From: an uncultured Burkholderiales bacterium
Lineage (GTDB): Bacteria; Pseudomonadota; Gammaproteobacteria; Burkholderiales; Burkholderiaceae_C
NCBI GenBank assembly: GCA_903949285.1
Contig: CAJAYT010000092.1
Location: 1-34,851, forward strand
DNA: 34,851 nt
Reading direction: 5' to 3'
The translations under genes were made by a program, and so were the position numbers. Below are positions 8,340-17,500 of this stretch, one piece after another. Each line of letters begins with the position of its first letter. The stretch's first letter is position 1. A model generated the notes under the pieces. The model saw nothing but the letters and a program-made list of their open reading frames with translations, did not search any database and was not told the DNA's origin.

Positions 8340-9008
8340 GTGTTTGAGGCGGTTCTCTTTGATTGCGATGGTGTCTTGGTCGACAGCGAGCCCATTACGC
8401 TGGGCGTTTTGACACAGTGCTTGAACGCTGAGGGCTGGGCGCTGGGCGTTGATGAGTGTGCCCATCATTTCCTGGGGCGAGCCGTTAAAGATCAAGCCCC
8501 TTTATTTGAACAAATGACGGGTAAGCCTTTGACTGAGCATTGGCTGGCTCAGTTTAGAGCTGAGAGGGATAAGGCCTTGAGCGCTCAGTTGTTACCCATC
8601 CCCGGCATTCACAAAGTGGTTGAGTACACACACCAGCGCTTTAACGCAAAGATTGCCTGTGCATCCGGAGCCGACCGGGTCAAAGTTGAGCTTCAACTGA
8701 GTAAAGTTGATTTAATGGGGTGGTTTGGAGGCCGAATTTTTAGCGGGCATGAGATGCCCAAAACCAAACCAGCTCCCGATGTTTATTTGGCTGCAGCCAA
8801 ACATCTGAATGTCGATCCCCAATTATGTTTGGTGATTGAGGACACACCCACAGGTGTCCACGCAGGGGTCAGCGCTGGGGCGAGCGTTTGGGCTTACCTT
8901 CCCCATACAAACACTCATAGGGTTCAGGCGCGTCAGTTACGGGATGCCGGAGCTCACAAAATATTTGAGCATATGGACGAAATCCATCAACATTTGAAAA
9001 GCATTTAA
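8340..9008 (+). CDS. HAD-superfamily phosphatase, beta-phosphoglucomutase-like subfamily
   Basis: Small-molecule phosphatase or phosphomutase of HAD subfamily IA. Motif I is FDCDGVLVDSEP (Asp8, Asp10 from the chosen start). CASG is motif II, KPAPDVYLAAAKHL is motif III with the lysine, and VIEDTPTGVHAGVSAG is motif IV. The cap region (about 15-80) is helical as in beta-phosphoglucomutase and YieH (6-phosphogluconate phosphatase). The exact substrate cannot be assigned. The frame is open from a TTG at 8298, and an ATG lies at 8334. GTG at 8340 is preferred because AAAAAGGA (8327-8334) is well placed before it and the protein then begins two residues before the first beta strand. It lies 59 bases after carbonic anhydrase, on the same strand. 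Confidence 0.88.
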   Translation: MFEAVLFDCDGVLVDSEPITLGVLTQCLNAEGWALGVDECAHHFLGRAVKDQAPLFEQMTGKPLTEHWLAQFRAERDKALSAQLLPIPGIHKVVEYTHQRFNAKIACASGADRVKVELQLSKVDLMGWFGGRIFSGHEMPKTKPAPDVYLAAAKHLNVDPQLCLVIEDTPTGVHAGVSAGASVWAYLPHTNTHRVQARQLRDAGAHKIFEHMDEIHQHLKSI

Positions 9009-9027
9009 GCTTAGGTAGTGCGTTTTG

Positions 9028-9062
9028 TAGGGGTTAACGATAGTGTTTAGTTGTTAACCCTA
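9028..9062. promoter_or_regulatory. Inverted repeat GGGTTAAC/GTTAACCC flanked by direct repeats, upstream of the actP operon
   Basis: GGGTTAAC (9031-9038) and GTTAACCC (9053-9060) form a perfect 8-bp dyad around a 14-base centre, extended by TA pairs with one extra G on the left. The heptamer TAGTGCG occurs as a direct repeat on each side (9016-9022 and 9061-9067). No T-run follows, so it is not a standard terminator for the preceding gene. It lies just upstream of the FNR-type box and may be a second operator. Confidence 0.4.
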
Positions 9063-9072
9063 GTGCGAATTA

Positions 9073-9086
9073 TTGATCTTAATCAA
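9073..9086. promoter_or_regulatory. FNR/Anr-type binding site
   Basis: TTGATCTTAATCAA matches the FNR/Anr consensus TTGAT-N4-ATCAA at all ten specified positions. It lies 152 bases before the DUF485 start, in the 229-base gap upstream of the actP operon. FNR-family regulators respond to oxygen. If it acts as a class II activator site the transcription start would be about 40 bases downstream (near 9121); no clear -10 element could be fixed there, so the sign of regulation is open. Confidence 0.7.
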
Positions 9087-9237
9087 TTAAGACTAATTAG
9101 TACAACCCTTAGTGTTAAGCACCAAAAAAAGAGTGCATACTCGTCAATAGGTATTTAGTTTAATGTGTTGCTTTTTTAAAGTAGCGCAAGAAATAAATCC
9201 TGATGTGTAAGTACGTTATGAGGAAGAGGGCATAAAT

Positions 9238-9546
9238 ATGAGTGATCCTATTGTCGACAAAATTCAAAATCATCCCAAATATCATGAGTTGCAATCCAAG
9301 CGAAACAATTTCGGTTGGTTTTTGTGCGTATTGATGTTGATCGTTTATTACGGGTACATTGGGTTAATTGCATTTAACAAGCCGTTTCTTGGGCAACCCA
9401 TTGGAGACGGGGTGACAAGTTTGGGGATCCCAATTGGGATGGGGGTTATTTTGTTCACTATTTTGATCACCGGTATTTATGTCAACCGGGCCAATAGTGA
9501 GTACGACACGCTAACAGCGGAAATATTAGAGGACGTTTCAAAATGA
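9238..9546 (+). CDS. DUF485 membrane protein, YjcH-like partner of ActP
   Basis: Small inner-membrane protein of 102 residues with two predicted transmembrane helices (about 27-46 and 68-90) separated by a short loop, plus charged ends. The N-terminal [16 protein letters not shown] matches the DUF485 family, typified by E. coli YjcH, encoded just before actP. The role is thought to be accessory to acetate/solute symport and is not firmly established. Start ATG at 9238 has a purine-rich AGGAAGAGGG ribosome site (about 9221-9230). Its stop overlaps the actP start as ATGA (9543-9546), so the two are translationally coupled. Confidence 0.93.
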   Translation: MSDPIVDKIQNHPKYHELQSKRNNFGWFLCVLMLIVYYGYIGLIAFNKPFLGQPIGDGVTSLGIPIGMGVILFTILITGIYVNRANSEYDTLTAEILEDVSK

Positions 9547-11264
9547 AATTAAAGACTCAACTCATCATATTGTTCTCGCTCCTAAGCGGACTGGCGTTCG
9601 CCGCCGGCGGCGATGTGGGGGAAACGGCTAAGCAAACAACCAACTGGACTGCTATTAGTTTGTTTGTTGGCTTTGTGGCGCTCACACTTGGAATTACGAA
9701 ATGGGCTGCAGCTCGAACACGCTCGGCTGCAGATTTTTATACTGCGGGTGGCAGTATTACTGGTTTCCAAAACGGCTTGGCCATTGCGGGTGATTACATG
9801 TCTGCAGCTTCCTTTTTGGGAATTACGGCTGCAGTGATGGCAAATGGCTACGACGGGTTGATTTACTCGATCGGATTTTTAGTTGGTTGGCCTGTCATTA
9901 CTTTCTTAATGGCTGAGAGACTTCGTAACTTGGGTAAATTCACATTTGCTGACGTTGCTGGCTACCGTTTCCAACCCGGTCCAATCCGAGCCTTTGCCGC
10001 TTCAGGGACTTTGATTGTGGTTGCCTTTTATTTGATCGCTCAAATGGTGGGCGCAGGTCAGCTGATCAAACTCCTCTTTGGACTTGATTACTGGGTTGCA
10101 GTGGTGTTGGTCGGTGCGTTGATGATGGTGTACGTCATTTTCGGCGGGATGACTGCAACAACTTGGGTTCAAATTATCAAAGCTTGTATGCTCCTCTCGG
10201 GCGTTACGTTCATGGCCTTTATGGTACTTGCCCAGTTCAACTTCAGTCCAGAGGCCTTGTTTGCCAAAGGTGTTGAGGTTAAAGCCGCTATTGCACAAGC
10301 GGGCGGCGCATCGCCTGAGGAAGCCGCCAAGAAGGGACTCGCGATTATGTCTCCCGGCGGCTTTATCAAGGACCCGGTTTCTGCCATCTCCTTTGGTATG
10401 GCGCTGATGTTTGGTACAGCCGGACTTCCGCACATTTTGATGCGTTTCTTTACCGTACCTGATGCTAAACAAGCACGTAAATCAGTCTTTTGGGCAACCA
10501 CTTGGATTGGCTACTTTTATGTGTTGATCTTCATCATTGGTTTTGGTGCAATCACGCTAGTTCTCACCGACCCAGAGTTGGCCGATACGGTCAAGGGCGT
10601 TATTAAAGGCGGAGCTGGAACGGCAAACATGGCTGCGGTGTTGGTCGCTAAAACTGTTGGCGGCGATGTGTTCTTTGGATTCATCTCTGCAGTGGCTTTT
10701 GCAACCATCTTGGCTGTTGTTGCAGGTCTGACTTTGTCCGGTGCCTCAGCTGTGTCTCATGATCTGTACGCTACTTTAATCAAAGGCGGCAAGGCAGACA
10801 GTGCAGATGAGTTGCGCGTATCTAGAATGACGACGCTTGCTCTGGGTGTTATCGCTGTGTTGTTGGGTATCGTGTTTGAGAAACAAAACATTGCGTTTAT
10901 GGTCTCTTTGGCGTTCGCGGTTGCCGCGTCAGCTAACTTCCCCGTGCTTTTTATGTCTGTGCTTTGGAAAGACTGCACGACAAAGGGCGCTGTGATTGGA
11001 GGGTTCTTAGGCCTTATTTCATCGGTGGCTTTAACAGTGGTATCCCCATCAGTTTGGGAGGCAACGCTTGGCAATCCTAAGGGTTCAGCATGGTTCCCCT
11101 ACGCCTCGCCTGCTTTGTTCTCCATGTCAATTGCGTTTTTCGGTATTTGGCTCTTCTCTATCTTAGATAGAAGTGAGGCTGCAGCCAAAGAGCGCGAGGC
11201 TTTTCCAGCACAAAGAGTTCGCTCAGAAACTGGTTTTGGAGCCTCTACTGGTTCTGGACATTAA
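9543..11264 (+). CDS. actP: Sodium:acetate/solute symporter ActP
   Basis: Member of the sodium:solute symporter family that imports acetate and related short monocarboxylates. The 573 residues begin with a signal-like segment ([22 protein letters not shown]) typical of ActP, followed by about 13 hydrophobic helices. [32 protein letters not shown] (residues 61-92), [48 protein letters not shown] and [24 protein letters not shown] are hallmark blocks. An extra segment around 238-275 resembles the long loop in beta/gamma-proteobacterial homologues. It is co-translated with the DUF485 gene, lies downstream of an FNR-type site and ends at a strong terminator. Confidence 0.95.
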   Translation: MKLKTQLIILFSLLSGLAFAAGGDVGETAKQTTNWTAISLFVGFVALTLGITKWAAARTRSAADFYTAGGSITGFQNGLAIAGDYMSAASFLGITAAVMANGYDGLIYSIGFLVGWPVITFLMAERLRNLGKFTFADVAGYRFQPGPIRAFAASGTLIVVAFYLIAQMVGAGQLIKLLFGLDYWVAVVLVGALMMVYVIFGGMTATTWVQIIKACMLLSGVTFMAFMVLAQFNFSPEALFAKGVEVKAAIAQAGGASPEEAAKKGLAIMSPGGFIKDPVSAISFGMALMFGTAGLPHILMRFFTVPDAKQARKSVFWATTWIGYFYVLIFIIGFGAITLVLTDPELADTVKGVIKGGAGTANMAAVLVAKTVGGDVFFGFISAVAFATILAVVAGLTLSGASAVSHDLYATLIKGGKADSADELRVSRMTTLALGVIAVLLGIVFEKQNIAFMVSLAFAVAASANFPVLFMSVLWKDCTTKGAVIGGFLGLISSVALTVVSPSVWEATLGNPKGSAWFPYASPALFSMSIAFFGIWLFSILDRSEAAAKEREAFPAQRVRSETGFGASTGSGH

Positions 11265-11298
11265 GATGCTTATGCGCTAAGAGACTCTCTCTTTAGTT

Positions 11299-11332
11299 AA
11301 AAGGCCGACTCAAAAAGTCGGCCTTTTTTTTT
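11299..11332 (+). terminator. Rho-independent terminator of the actP operon
   Basis: A perfect 12-bp stem, AAAAGGCCGACT (11299-11310) with AGTCGGCCTTTT (11316-11327), around a 5-base loop. It is followed by an uninterrupted T-run to 11332. It lies 35 bases after actP and between convergent genes; the A-rich 5' flank could give weak function on the minus strand too. Confidence 0.95.
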
Positions 11333-11379
11333 GTGCGATTTAGATTGTGCTGCTTTGAAAAGTAACGCCTTTGCAGTGA

Positions 11380-12039
11380 TTATTTTGAGCGAACAAGCTC
11401 TTGCAGTTTGACAAAGGCAAGAGCCGCCATTTCGGCATCATTGAATGCGTCGTGTCCATGACGGCTCGGTAGGTCAAGGTCACTCATGAGACTTACAAAT
11501 CTTAAATCGATGTCTGCGTTGGCGTACTGTTGATAAGGCGGGAGTTGTTTGAATTTATAGTCGTAGTAAATATTACAAACGTCGATTTGGGTGTTGGGCA
11601 GGCGAATGCCAAGGATGGGGTACACAATTTTATTGATCATCGCGATGTCAAATTCTGTGTAGTAACCAACAAGGGGGCGACTGCCAATAAAATGCAAAAA
11701 CTCTTTAGCCGCGGTCTGCGCGTCCAACCCTTGCTCTAAATCACACGCGCGTAATCGGTGAACGCGCACACTTTGCGCTGAGAGTCCTTGCTTAGGCTTA
11801 ATGAGCAGCTCCAGACGTTCACTGGTCAGTAGCGCACTGTTTTTGATGGGGATCGCTGCGATCGAGATGATCTCGTCTCGCCTTACATCAAGCCCCGTTG
11901 TCTCACAGTCGATCGCGATCCATTCGTTCGCAGGCGGATCTTCGAACAAAAAAGAAAACTCTTTATCCCGCAAAAGACGTTTTTGATATTCCCTTTTGAG
12001 TAATCTGTACCAGCCTTGAATTGTCAGGGGAGTTGTCAT
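11380..12039 (-). CDS. DEDDh-type 3'-5' exonuclease (DnaQ/PolC epsilon-like)
   Basis: Predicted 3'-5' exonuclease of 219 residues. Motif I is IAIDCETTGLD (Asp44, Glu46). Motif II lies in LVGYYTEFDIAMIN, with the aspartate in FDIAM. Motif III is HGHDAFNDAE with His196 and Asp201, completing a DEDDh site. A basic N-terminal extension (about 10-25) precedes the fold. It lies 36 bases downstream of the DUF294/CBS gene on the same strand. The pairing of a CBS-DUF294 protein with an exonuclease next to acetate-type symporters recurs in proteobacteria, but its biochemical meaning is not known. It need not be part of DNA polymerase III. Confidence 0.9.
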   Translation of the reverse strand: MTTPLTIQGWYRLLKREYQKRLLRDKEFSFLFEDPPANEWIAIDCETTGLDVRRDEIISIAAIPIKNSALLTSERLELLIKPKQGLSAQSVRVHRLRACDLEQGLDAQTAAKEFLHFIGSRPLVGYYTEFDIAMINKIVYPILGIRLPNTQIDVCNIYYDYKFKQLPPYQQYANADIDLRFVSLMSDLDLPSRHGHDAFNDAEMAALAFVKLQELVRSK

Positions 12040-12075
12040 TGCAATGTCGTCAGATTGTTTGGGTGAGCGTTCGCT

Positions 12076-13953
12076 TCAAAAGGAATCGAGTTTGAATTGT
12101 TGCGTTAAGAGGGATTTAAACCTGCGCACAACGTTGATGGTGTCCTTTAGCAAGTCCCGCTCCAACGTTGAGAGTAAATCCAGGTCCACACGACCTGAGA
12201 TCGTTTGGGCTGACTCCAACTCCTTGATGCCTGATTTGAACCGCAGCTCAATCAAGAGGTGAAGACTTTGGGTTAAATCAAGCCCCATTTTGGCGCTGAG
12301 GTGTCCCTTTTGCACAAGCTCCTCGATGCGTGCGACCGTGCCGGTTTGGAAGATGCTGTGCTTTAAAGCCAAACTGCGAACACCGTGAACCAGCGGAAAT
12401 ATAGCCTCGCGTTTAATGCTGAATGCCTCGTGCTTGGAGCCCATGCCCAAAATTTTGTTCCACCAACCCGAATCCGATCCAAAGGCATTTGAGGCCGAAG
12501 CAAAGCGAGAGAGCATGGCGTCATTGTCTGTCGTAAATTGCATCTGACTCAGTCGAACCTGCATCAAAAGAGCCGCGTCGCCGCATACAGTATCGGCATC
12601 CATAAATATGGCTAAATTCATCAAACGAGCCGGGGAAGGCATGATGAACCACTCTCGGATGCGCTTGCTAAAGTCGCTTGTCGTCATGCGCCACTCTGGA
12701 TTGGAGAGCATGATTTGACCAGGGCAAGGCGGATAGCCAAAGTCAATGAGGGCGTTAGAGAGCTTCTCTGTGAGCGCTTGTAAATCGCCGGGTGGGGTGT
12801 AGCCGTCTCTCAAGATGAGGCCGTTGTCCTGATCGGTTTTAAGCAGCTGTTCGCCCCGCCCCTCACTGCCCATCACAAAGAGACAACTGTTCTCGATCAA
12901 GTCTTTAGGTGCAATCAGCATCCAAGCTTTTTCGATCAGACGTGCATTTAACTCCTGCACCAAGCCGCAGATAAGGTGTATCTTTGATCCACTTTTGTAT
13001 AAAGTGCGCATCATCACCGTTATCTTGTGCGCTGCATTCTTTAGGGTCTCTAAGTCTTTTGCTTCCTCTATTAACGTGCTGATGAGGTAGGAGTGATTGG
13101 AGAGAAAGCTGAACAAATCCAAAGACTCGAGAACGCCGTTGATCTTATCGTCCTCTTGAACGACAAGGCGGTGTATGCGGTGTTTAAGCATTAACGCCAG
13201 CGCGTCCCCAACCGTGCTAGAGGGCTTGACAGAGACGAGATTAAAGCGAGCAAAGTCGATGACTTTGAGCGTTTGAAAGTGTTCTGGATCTGAGAGGATC
13301 GCACGCTGCAAATCGTTGGACGAGAACATGCCAACCGTTTGTGGTGTGCCCGGGGGTTGATTCAAATCTTTCGTGGCAATGGTTTGACCCAGCTGCGAAT
13401 TCACAAATGACTGAACCAGTACGCTTGAGATCCGGTGCTCATTAAAGAGTTTGACCACATCCAGCACCGTAGCGTTACTTGAGACGAAGTGCGCTGGTCG
13501 TAAAAAAGCTTCATCAACACGGGTCAAGGTGAGTGACTGCATTTGATGCTCATCTGCTCGGTTGGAGAGGACGTTTAGTTTTTGTCCTAAATCGGAGAAA
13601 AGCAGTGCGCCAAAACTAATATTTGATGCAATCAAATCACTCACCGTTTGACGACCCAACTGGTAAGCAACAACCTCCTGCGCTGCCAAGAACTGACTAC
13701 TGGATTTGCCCGCGACAAGGCCCCGCCCGTCAAAACAGTCGTCCACGTCATAGGTTGCAACAATCTCGTTTTCCTCCATCTGAACGACCCGCCCCTTGAT
13801 GATGACAAAGAGATGGCTGGGTGTTTCTCCGACCTCTAAAATGACTGTGTTCTTGGGAAAGTAAACAACATCAACGCGCGCTCTTACGCGGGCTTGCTCC
13901 TCTTTGGTTAAGCAATCAAAGGGAGAGGATTGAAAGTTGAATGCGTTGGGCAT
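12076..13953 (-). CDS. cNMP-binding / CBS / DUF294 nucleotidyltransferase-like protein
   Basis: A 625-residue cytoplasmic regulatory protein. Residues about 10-125 form a cyclic-nucleotide-binding-like domain (LEVGETPSHLFVIIKGRVVQ). About 145-290 carry a CBS pair (HFVSSNATVLDVVKLFNEHRISSVLV and VSVKPSSTVGDALALMLKHRIHRLVV) with an insert between them. About 310-450 are a GlnD-like nucleotidyltransferase domain with GSEGR (362-366) and Asp374-x-Asp376. The remainder is the DUF294 C-terminal helical domain. The catalytic aspartates are present, so transferase activity is possible. CBS domains usually sense adenine nucleotides. Start ATG at 13953 lacks a strong Shine-Dalgarno sequence. Its placement opposite DUF485-actP suggests control of uptake; that is inference. 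Confidence 0.9.
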   Translation of the reverse strand: MPNAFNFQSSPFDCLTKEEQARVRARVDVVYFPKNTVILEVGETPSHLFVIIKGRVVQMEENEIVATYDVDDCFDGRGLVAGKSSSQFLAAQEVVAYQLGRQTVSDLIASNISFGALLFSDLGQKLNVLSNRADEHQMQSLTLTRVDEAFLRPAHFVSSNATVLDVVKLFNEHRISSVLVQSFVNSQLGQTIATKDLNQPPGTPQTVGMFSSNDLQRAILSDPEHFQTLKVIDFARFNLVSVKPSSTVGDALALMLKHRIHRLVVQEDDKINGVLESLDLFSFLSNHSYLISTLIEEAKDLETLKNAAHKITVMMRTLYKSGSKIHLICGLVQELNARLIEKAWMLIAPKDLIENSCLFVMGSEGRGEQLLKTDQDNGLILRDGYTPPGDLQALTEKLSNALIDFGYPPCPGQIMLSNPEWRMTTSDFSKRIREWFIMPSPARLMNLAIFMDADTVCGDAALLMQVRLSQMQFTTDNDAMLSRFASASNAFGSDSGWWNKILGMGSKHEAFSIKREAIFPLVHGVRSLALKHSIFQTGTVARIEELVQKGHLSAKMGLDLTQSLHLLIELRFKSGIKELESAQTISGRVDLDLLSTLERDLLKDTINVVRRFKSLLTQQFKLDSF

Positions 13954-14054
13954 GGTGAAAGACCGGGTAAGGTATTACAGGTTGACTTCTAAATTTTACG
14001 CATGCAGTGATGGGGTCTGTGGTTTCCCGGGCAAACAAGGACTAAGCCCCCATC

Positions 14055-14372
14055 TTACTGGACTCCAGCCTGGGGCGGAACAGTGAAGTGTTCAATGCGT
14101 TTTAGAAGATTTTTCCACACTTCGAGTTGGCGTTTTGGCGTGAAACTGGCCCAATTTGAGATTTCATCGATACTGCGAAAGCAACCGGTACAAACATTTT
14201 CTTCATTGGTCAGGCAAACGCTCACACAAGGCGAGGGTAGCGCAGTGGATGGGTCCATTTTGGAGATCAAATGCCAACGGCGCAAGATCATCTCTTGGTG
14301 GATCTGGGCGCGTGCAGGAGCAGCGCTTTCGCGCTCCTCGTCACTAGGCGCAGGCGTAGTTTGTTTATTCAA
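14055..14372 (-). CDS. DUF1289 family cysteine-motif protein
   Basis: A small protein of about 105 residues from the preferred start. The core PSPCVSVCLTNEENVCTGCFRSIDEISNWASF (32 residues, positions about 45-76) is the DUF1289 signature with four cysteines (C-x3-C-x7-C-x2-C), probably binding a metal, followed by KRQLEVWKNLLKR. Function is unknown for the family. The frame is open to a TTG at 14396, but TTG at 14372 is preferred because AAGGA precedes it by eight bases. The N-terminal 40 residues are unconserved and polar. It sits 101 bases upstream of the DUF294 gene on the same strand and is divergent from the uvrA paralogue. Confidence 0.82.
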   Translation of the reverse strand: MNKQTTPAPSDEERESAAPARAQIHQEMILRRWHLISKMDPSTALPSPCVSVCLTNEENVCTGCFRSIDEISNWASFTPKRQLEVWKNLLKRIEHFTVPPQAGVQ

Positions 14373-14460
14373 CCCATGTGTCCTTAGTAATTGCAAGCTA
14401 TGTGCTTACCTCAAAGTATCGCATGCAGAATGTACCCATCATTTTGACCCCATAAAAGAA

Positions 14461-14490
14461 TTGTCTTCTAACCTGCATAAAATGTATGTT
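14461..14490 (+). promoter_or_regulatory. Candidate sigma70 promoter for the uvrA paralogue
   Basis: TTGTCT (14461-14466) and TATGTT (14485-14490) with an 18-base spacer match the -35 and -10 consensus at four positions each. No LexA-type CTGT-N8-ACAG box is visible between 14397 and 14513, so SOS control is not suggested by the sequence. Confidence 0.4.
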
Positions 14491-14513
14491 TTCTATAAAA
14501 AAGCAGTGCATCT

Positions 14514-17500
14514 ATGGACGACGGTATTATCAAAATCACAGGTGCTAGACAGCACAACCTTAAGAACCTAGATGTTCACATCCGCACCGGCGAATTAACG
14601 GTCGTGACCGGCCCTAGTGGATCTGGTAAATCCAGTCTTGTTTTTGATACCTTGTACGCAGAAGGCCAGCGTCGCTACGTAGAAACCTTTAGCGCATACG
14701 CGCGCCAATTTTTGGACCGAATGGACCGACCCGCCGTAGACAAGGTGGAGGGCGTGCCGCCGGCGATTGCGATCGATCAAACCAATCCCGTACGCAGCTC
14801 TCGCTCTACGGTTGGGACGATGACAGAGCTCAATGATCATTTGAAATTGTTGTTTGCCAGAGCCGCTCAACTCTATGACCGTAAAACAGCTCAACTCGTG
14901 CGCCAAGACAACGCCCAGTCAATCTATGAGGAGATTAAGCAAAGAGTTGCAAAGCTAGGCGTGGACCCCAGGCTTTATTTCACCTTTCCGGTTGAGTTGC
15001 CAGGCTCCGCAACTCCCCAAGAAATTGAGCAGTGGCTGTCCGCGAGTGGGTTCACCAAAGTACAGGGTCAACGCGAAGTCTCCACCCCCACTGGACCGAG
15101 AAAGGTTTTGGACGTTGTGGCTGATCGCTTCAGACTCGGCTCCGTTGAGCAAGTCCGTGTGCTCGAGGCGATAGAGACCGCAGTCAAGCGCGGTTCTGGA
15201 CGACTCAATGTGTATGTCGATGCGGCTGAAGTTGCGACCAATGCCCCCGCTGCAGCGAACTCAGAAATATGGCGCTTCTCGACCGGACTGCATTGTCCTG
15301 ATAGCGACCTGTCCTACAGCGCGCCAACCCCCTCTATGTTCTCGTTCAACTCTCCCGTCGGGGCGTGTGAGACGTGTAGAGGGTTTGGGCGCGTGATTGG
15401 TGTGGACTATGGGCTTGTCATACCAAATGACAAACTAACACTTCGCTCAGGTGCAGTGAAAACCATACAAACGCCTGCCTGGTCTGAGGCTCAGGAAGAT
15501 TTGATGCGCCACGCCGAAAAAGAAGGTATTCCCCGCGATACGCCGTGGTACAAACTCTCCCAATCCCAAAAAGACTGGGTCATCAACGGCTCTCCTGAGT
15601 GGAACGGTAAGTGGAATCAAAAATGGTTTGGTATCAAGCGCTTCTTTGAGTACTTAGAGACCAAATCGTACAAGATGCATATTAGGGTGCTGCTGTCTAA
15701 ATACCGAAGCTACACCCCTTGTCATGTCTGCGCAGGCTCTAGACTGAAAACAGAGAGTCTTCTGTGGCGTATCGGGAGCAGCCAAAGCGCGGCTCTTGCG
15801 GGCTTGCAAAAGGGCCGTTTTAAGCCTGCAGGCGTTGACTGGAGTGCTGAACAACTGAGCAGTCTTCCCGGTTTGACCCTGCACGATTTAATGCTCCTAC
15901 CCATTGAGCGTATGAAGATCTTCTTTGATGCCATGGAGCGGGACAACTCACTGGTCGTGCACGACAGCGCTGAGCGCCAAGCGCTCATGATGCTCTTTGA
16001 TGAAATCAGAACGCGTCTTCGGTATTTGTGTGACGTAGGGCTGGGTTATTTAACGCTGGACCGACAAAGTAGAACCCTCTCTGGCGGGGAGGTGCAACGC
16101 ATTAACCTCACCACAGCGCTTGGAACGTCCCTGGTGAATACGCTCTTTGTTTTAGATGAGCCCAGTATTGGACTCCATCCAAGGGATATGGGGCGTATCA
16201 CGCAGGCCATGCAACGCTTAAAAACCGCCGGCAACACGTTGGTCGTTGTCGAGCACGATCCAGCAGTGATGCTTGCTGCGGACAGAATTATTGACATGGG
16301 GCCCGGCCCTGGTGAGAGAGGGGGGCAAATTGTTTTTGACGGAACACCCGCGCAAATTCGAGGTGCAGATACGCTAACGGGTGAGTATCTGGGGGGGCGC
16401 AAATCGGTGGGCCTTGGGCTCACTCGTTTGGTTAGAGATTCAACGCCTCGGTTAATTTTGGAGGGAGCGACTGAGCACAATTTGAAGGGGATTTCTGTAG
16501 AGTTCCCCCTTGAGCGATTGGTATGCGTGACCGGTGTGAGCGGCTCAGGCAAGTCAACACTGATACAAGATATTTTGGCCCCCACTTTACTCAGACATTT
16601 TGGGCGTGCAACTGAGACACCGGGTGCACATTCAAGACTTCTTGGTGCTGATCATTTGTCAGATGTGGTCTTTGTGGATCAATCCCCTATCGGCAAAACA
16701 GCCCGCTCTAACCCCGTGAGTTATGTCGGTGCGTGGGACGCACTGAGAGAAATATTTGCCAACGCAACGCTCTCCAAGCAGCGGGGCTATACAGCGAGCA
16801 AGTTTAGTTTTAACGGCGGTGACGGCAGGTGTCCAACTTGTGGTGGTTCAGGGTTTGAGCATGTAGAGATGCAGTTTTTGAGCGACGTGTACCTGCGCTG
16901 TCCTGATTGCGACGGTAAACGCTACAGACCCGAAATCTTAGAGGTCAAGATAGAAAGGCGAGACGCCGTAACCGGCGCGGCGGTTTATTTGAATGTAGCC
17001 GATGTGCTTGAGTTAACGGTGAGTCAAGCCGTTGCACTCTTTGCCAAAGACAGAGAGGTGCTACGCACCCTCCAACCCATCGTAGACGTTGGACTGGAGT
17101 ATGTGCGCTTAGGGCAACCAGTCCCAACGCTCAGCGGTGGTGAGGCTCAGCGACTTAAATTGGCAGGCTACTTGGCAGCGGCTTCGAAGGCCACCAGTCA
17201 CAGCAAACAGTCTCTCGCGCGCAAGGGCACTTTATTCTTGTTTGATGAGCCAACAACAGGTCTTCATTTTGATGACATTGCAAAACTCATGCGCGCTTTG
17301 AGGCGACTGCTGGAGGCGGGGGACTCCTTGATCGTGATTGAGCATAACTTGGACGTCATTCGTTCCAGCGATTGGATTATTGATTTAGGCCCAGAAGGCG
17401 GCGACGCTGGGGGCGAGTTGGTCGCTGAGGGCACCCCAGACGATTTGAGGCGACACGCGGTGTCGCACACCGGCGCTGCACTGCGCGAGTACGATGAGTC

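Noticed and set aside
14397..14513. LexA (SOS) box upstream of the uvrA paralogue
   Set aside because: No CTGT-N8-ACAG or close variant found in this interval.
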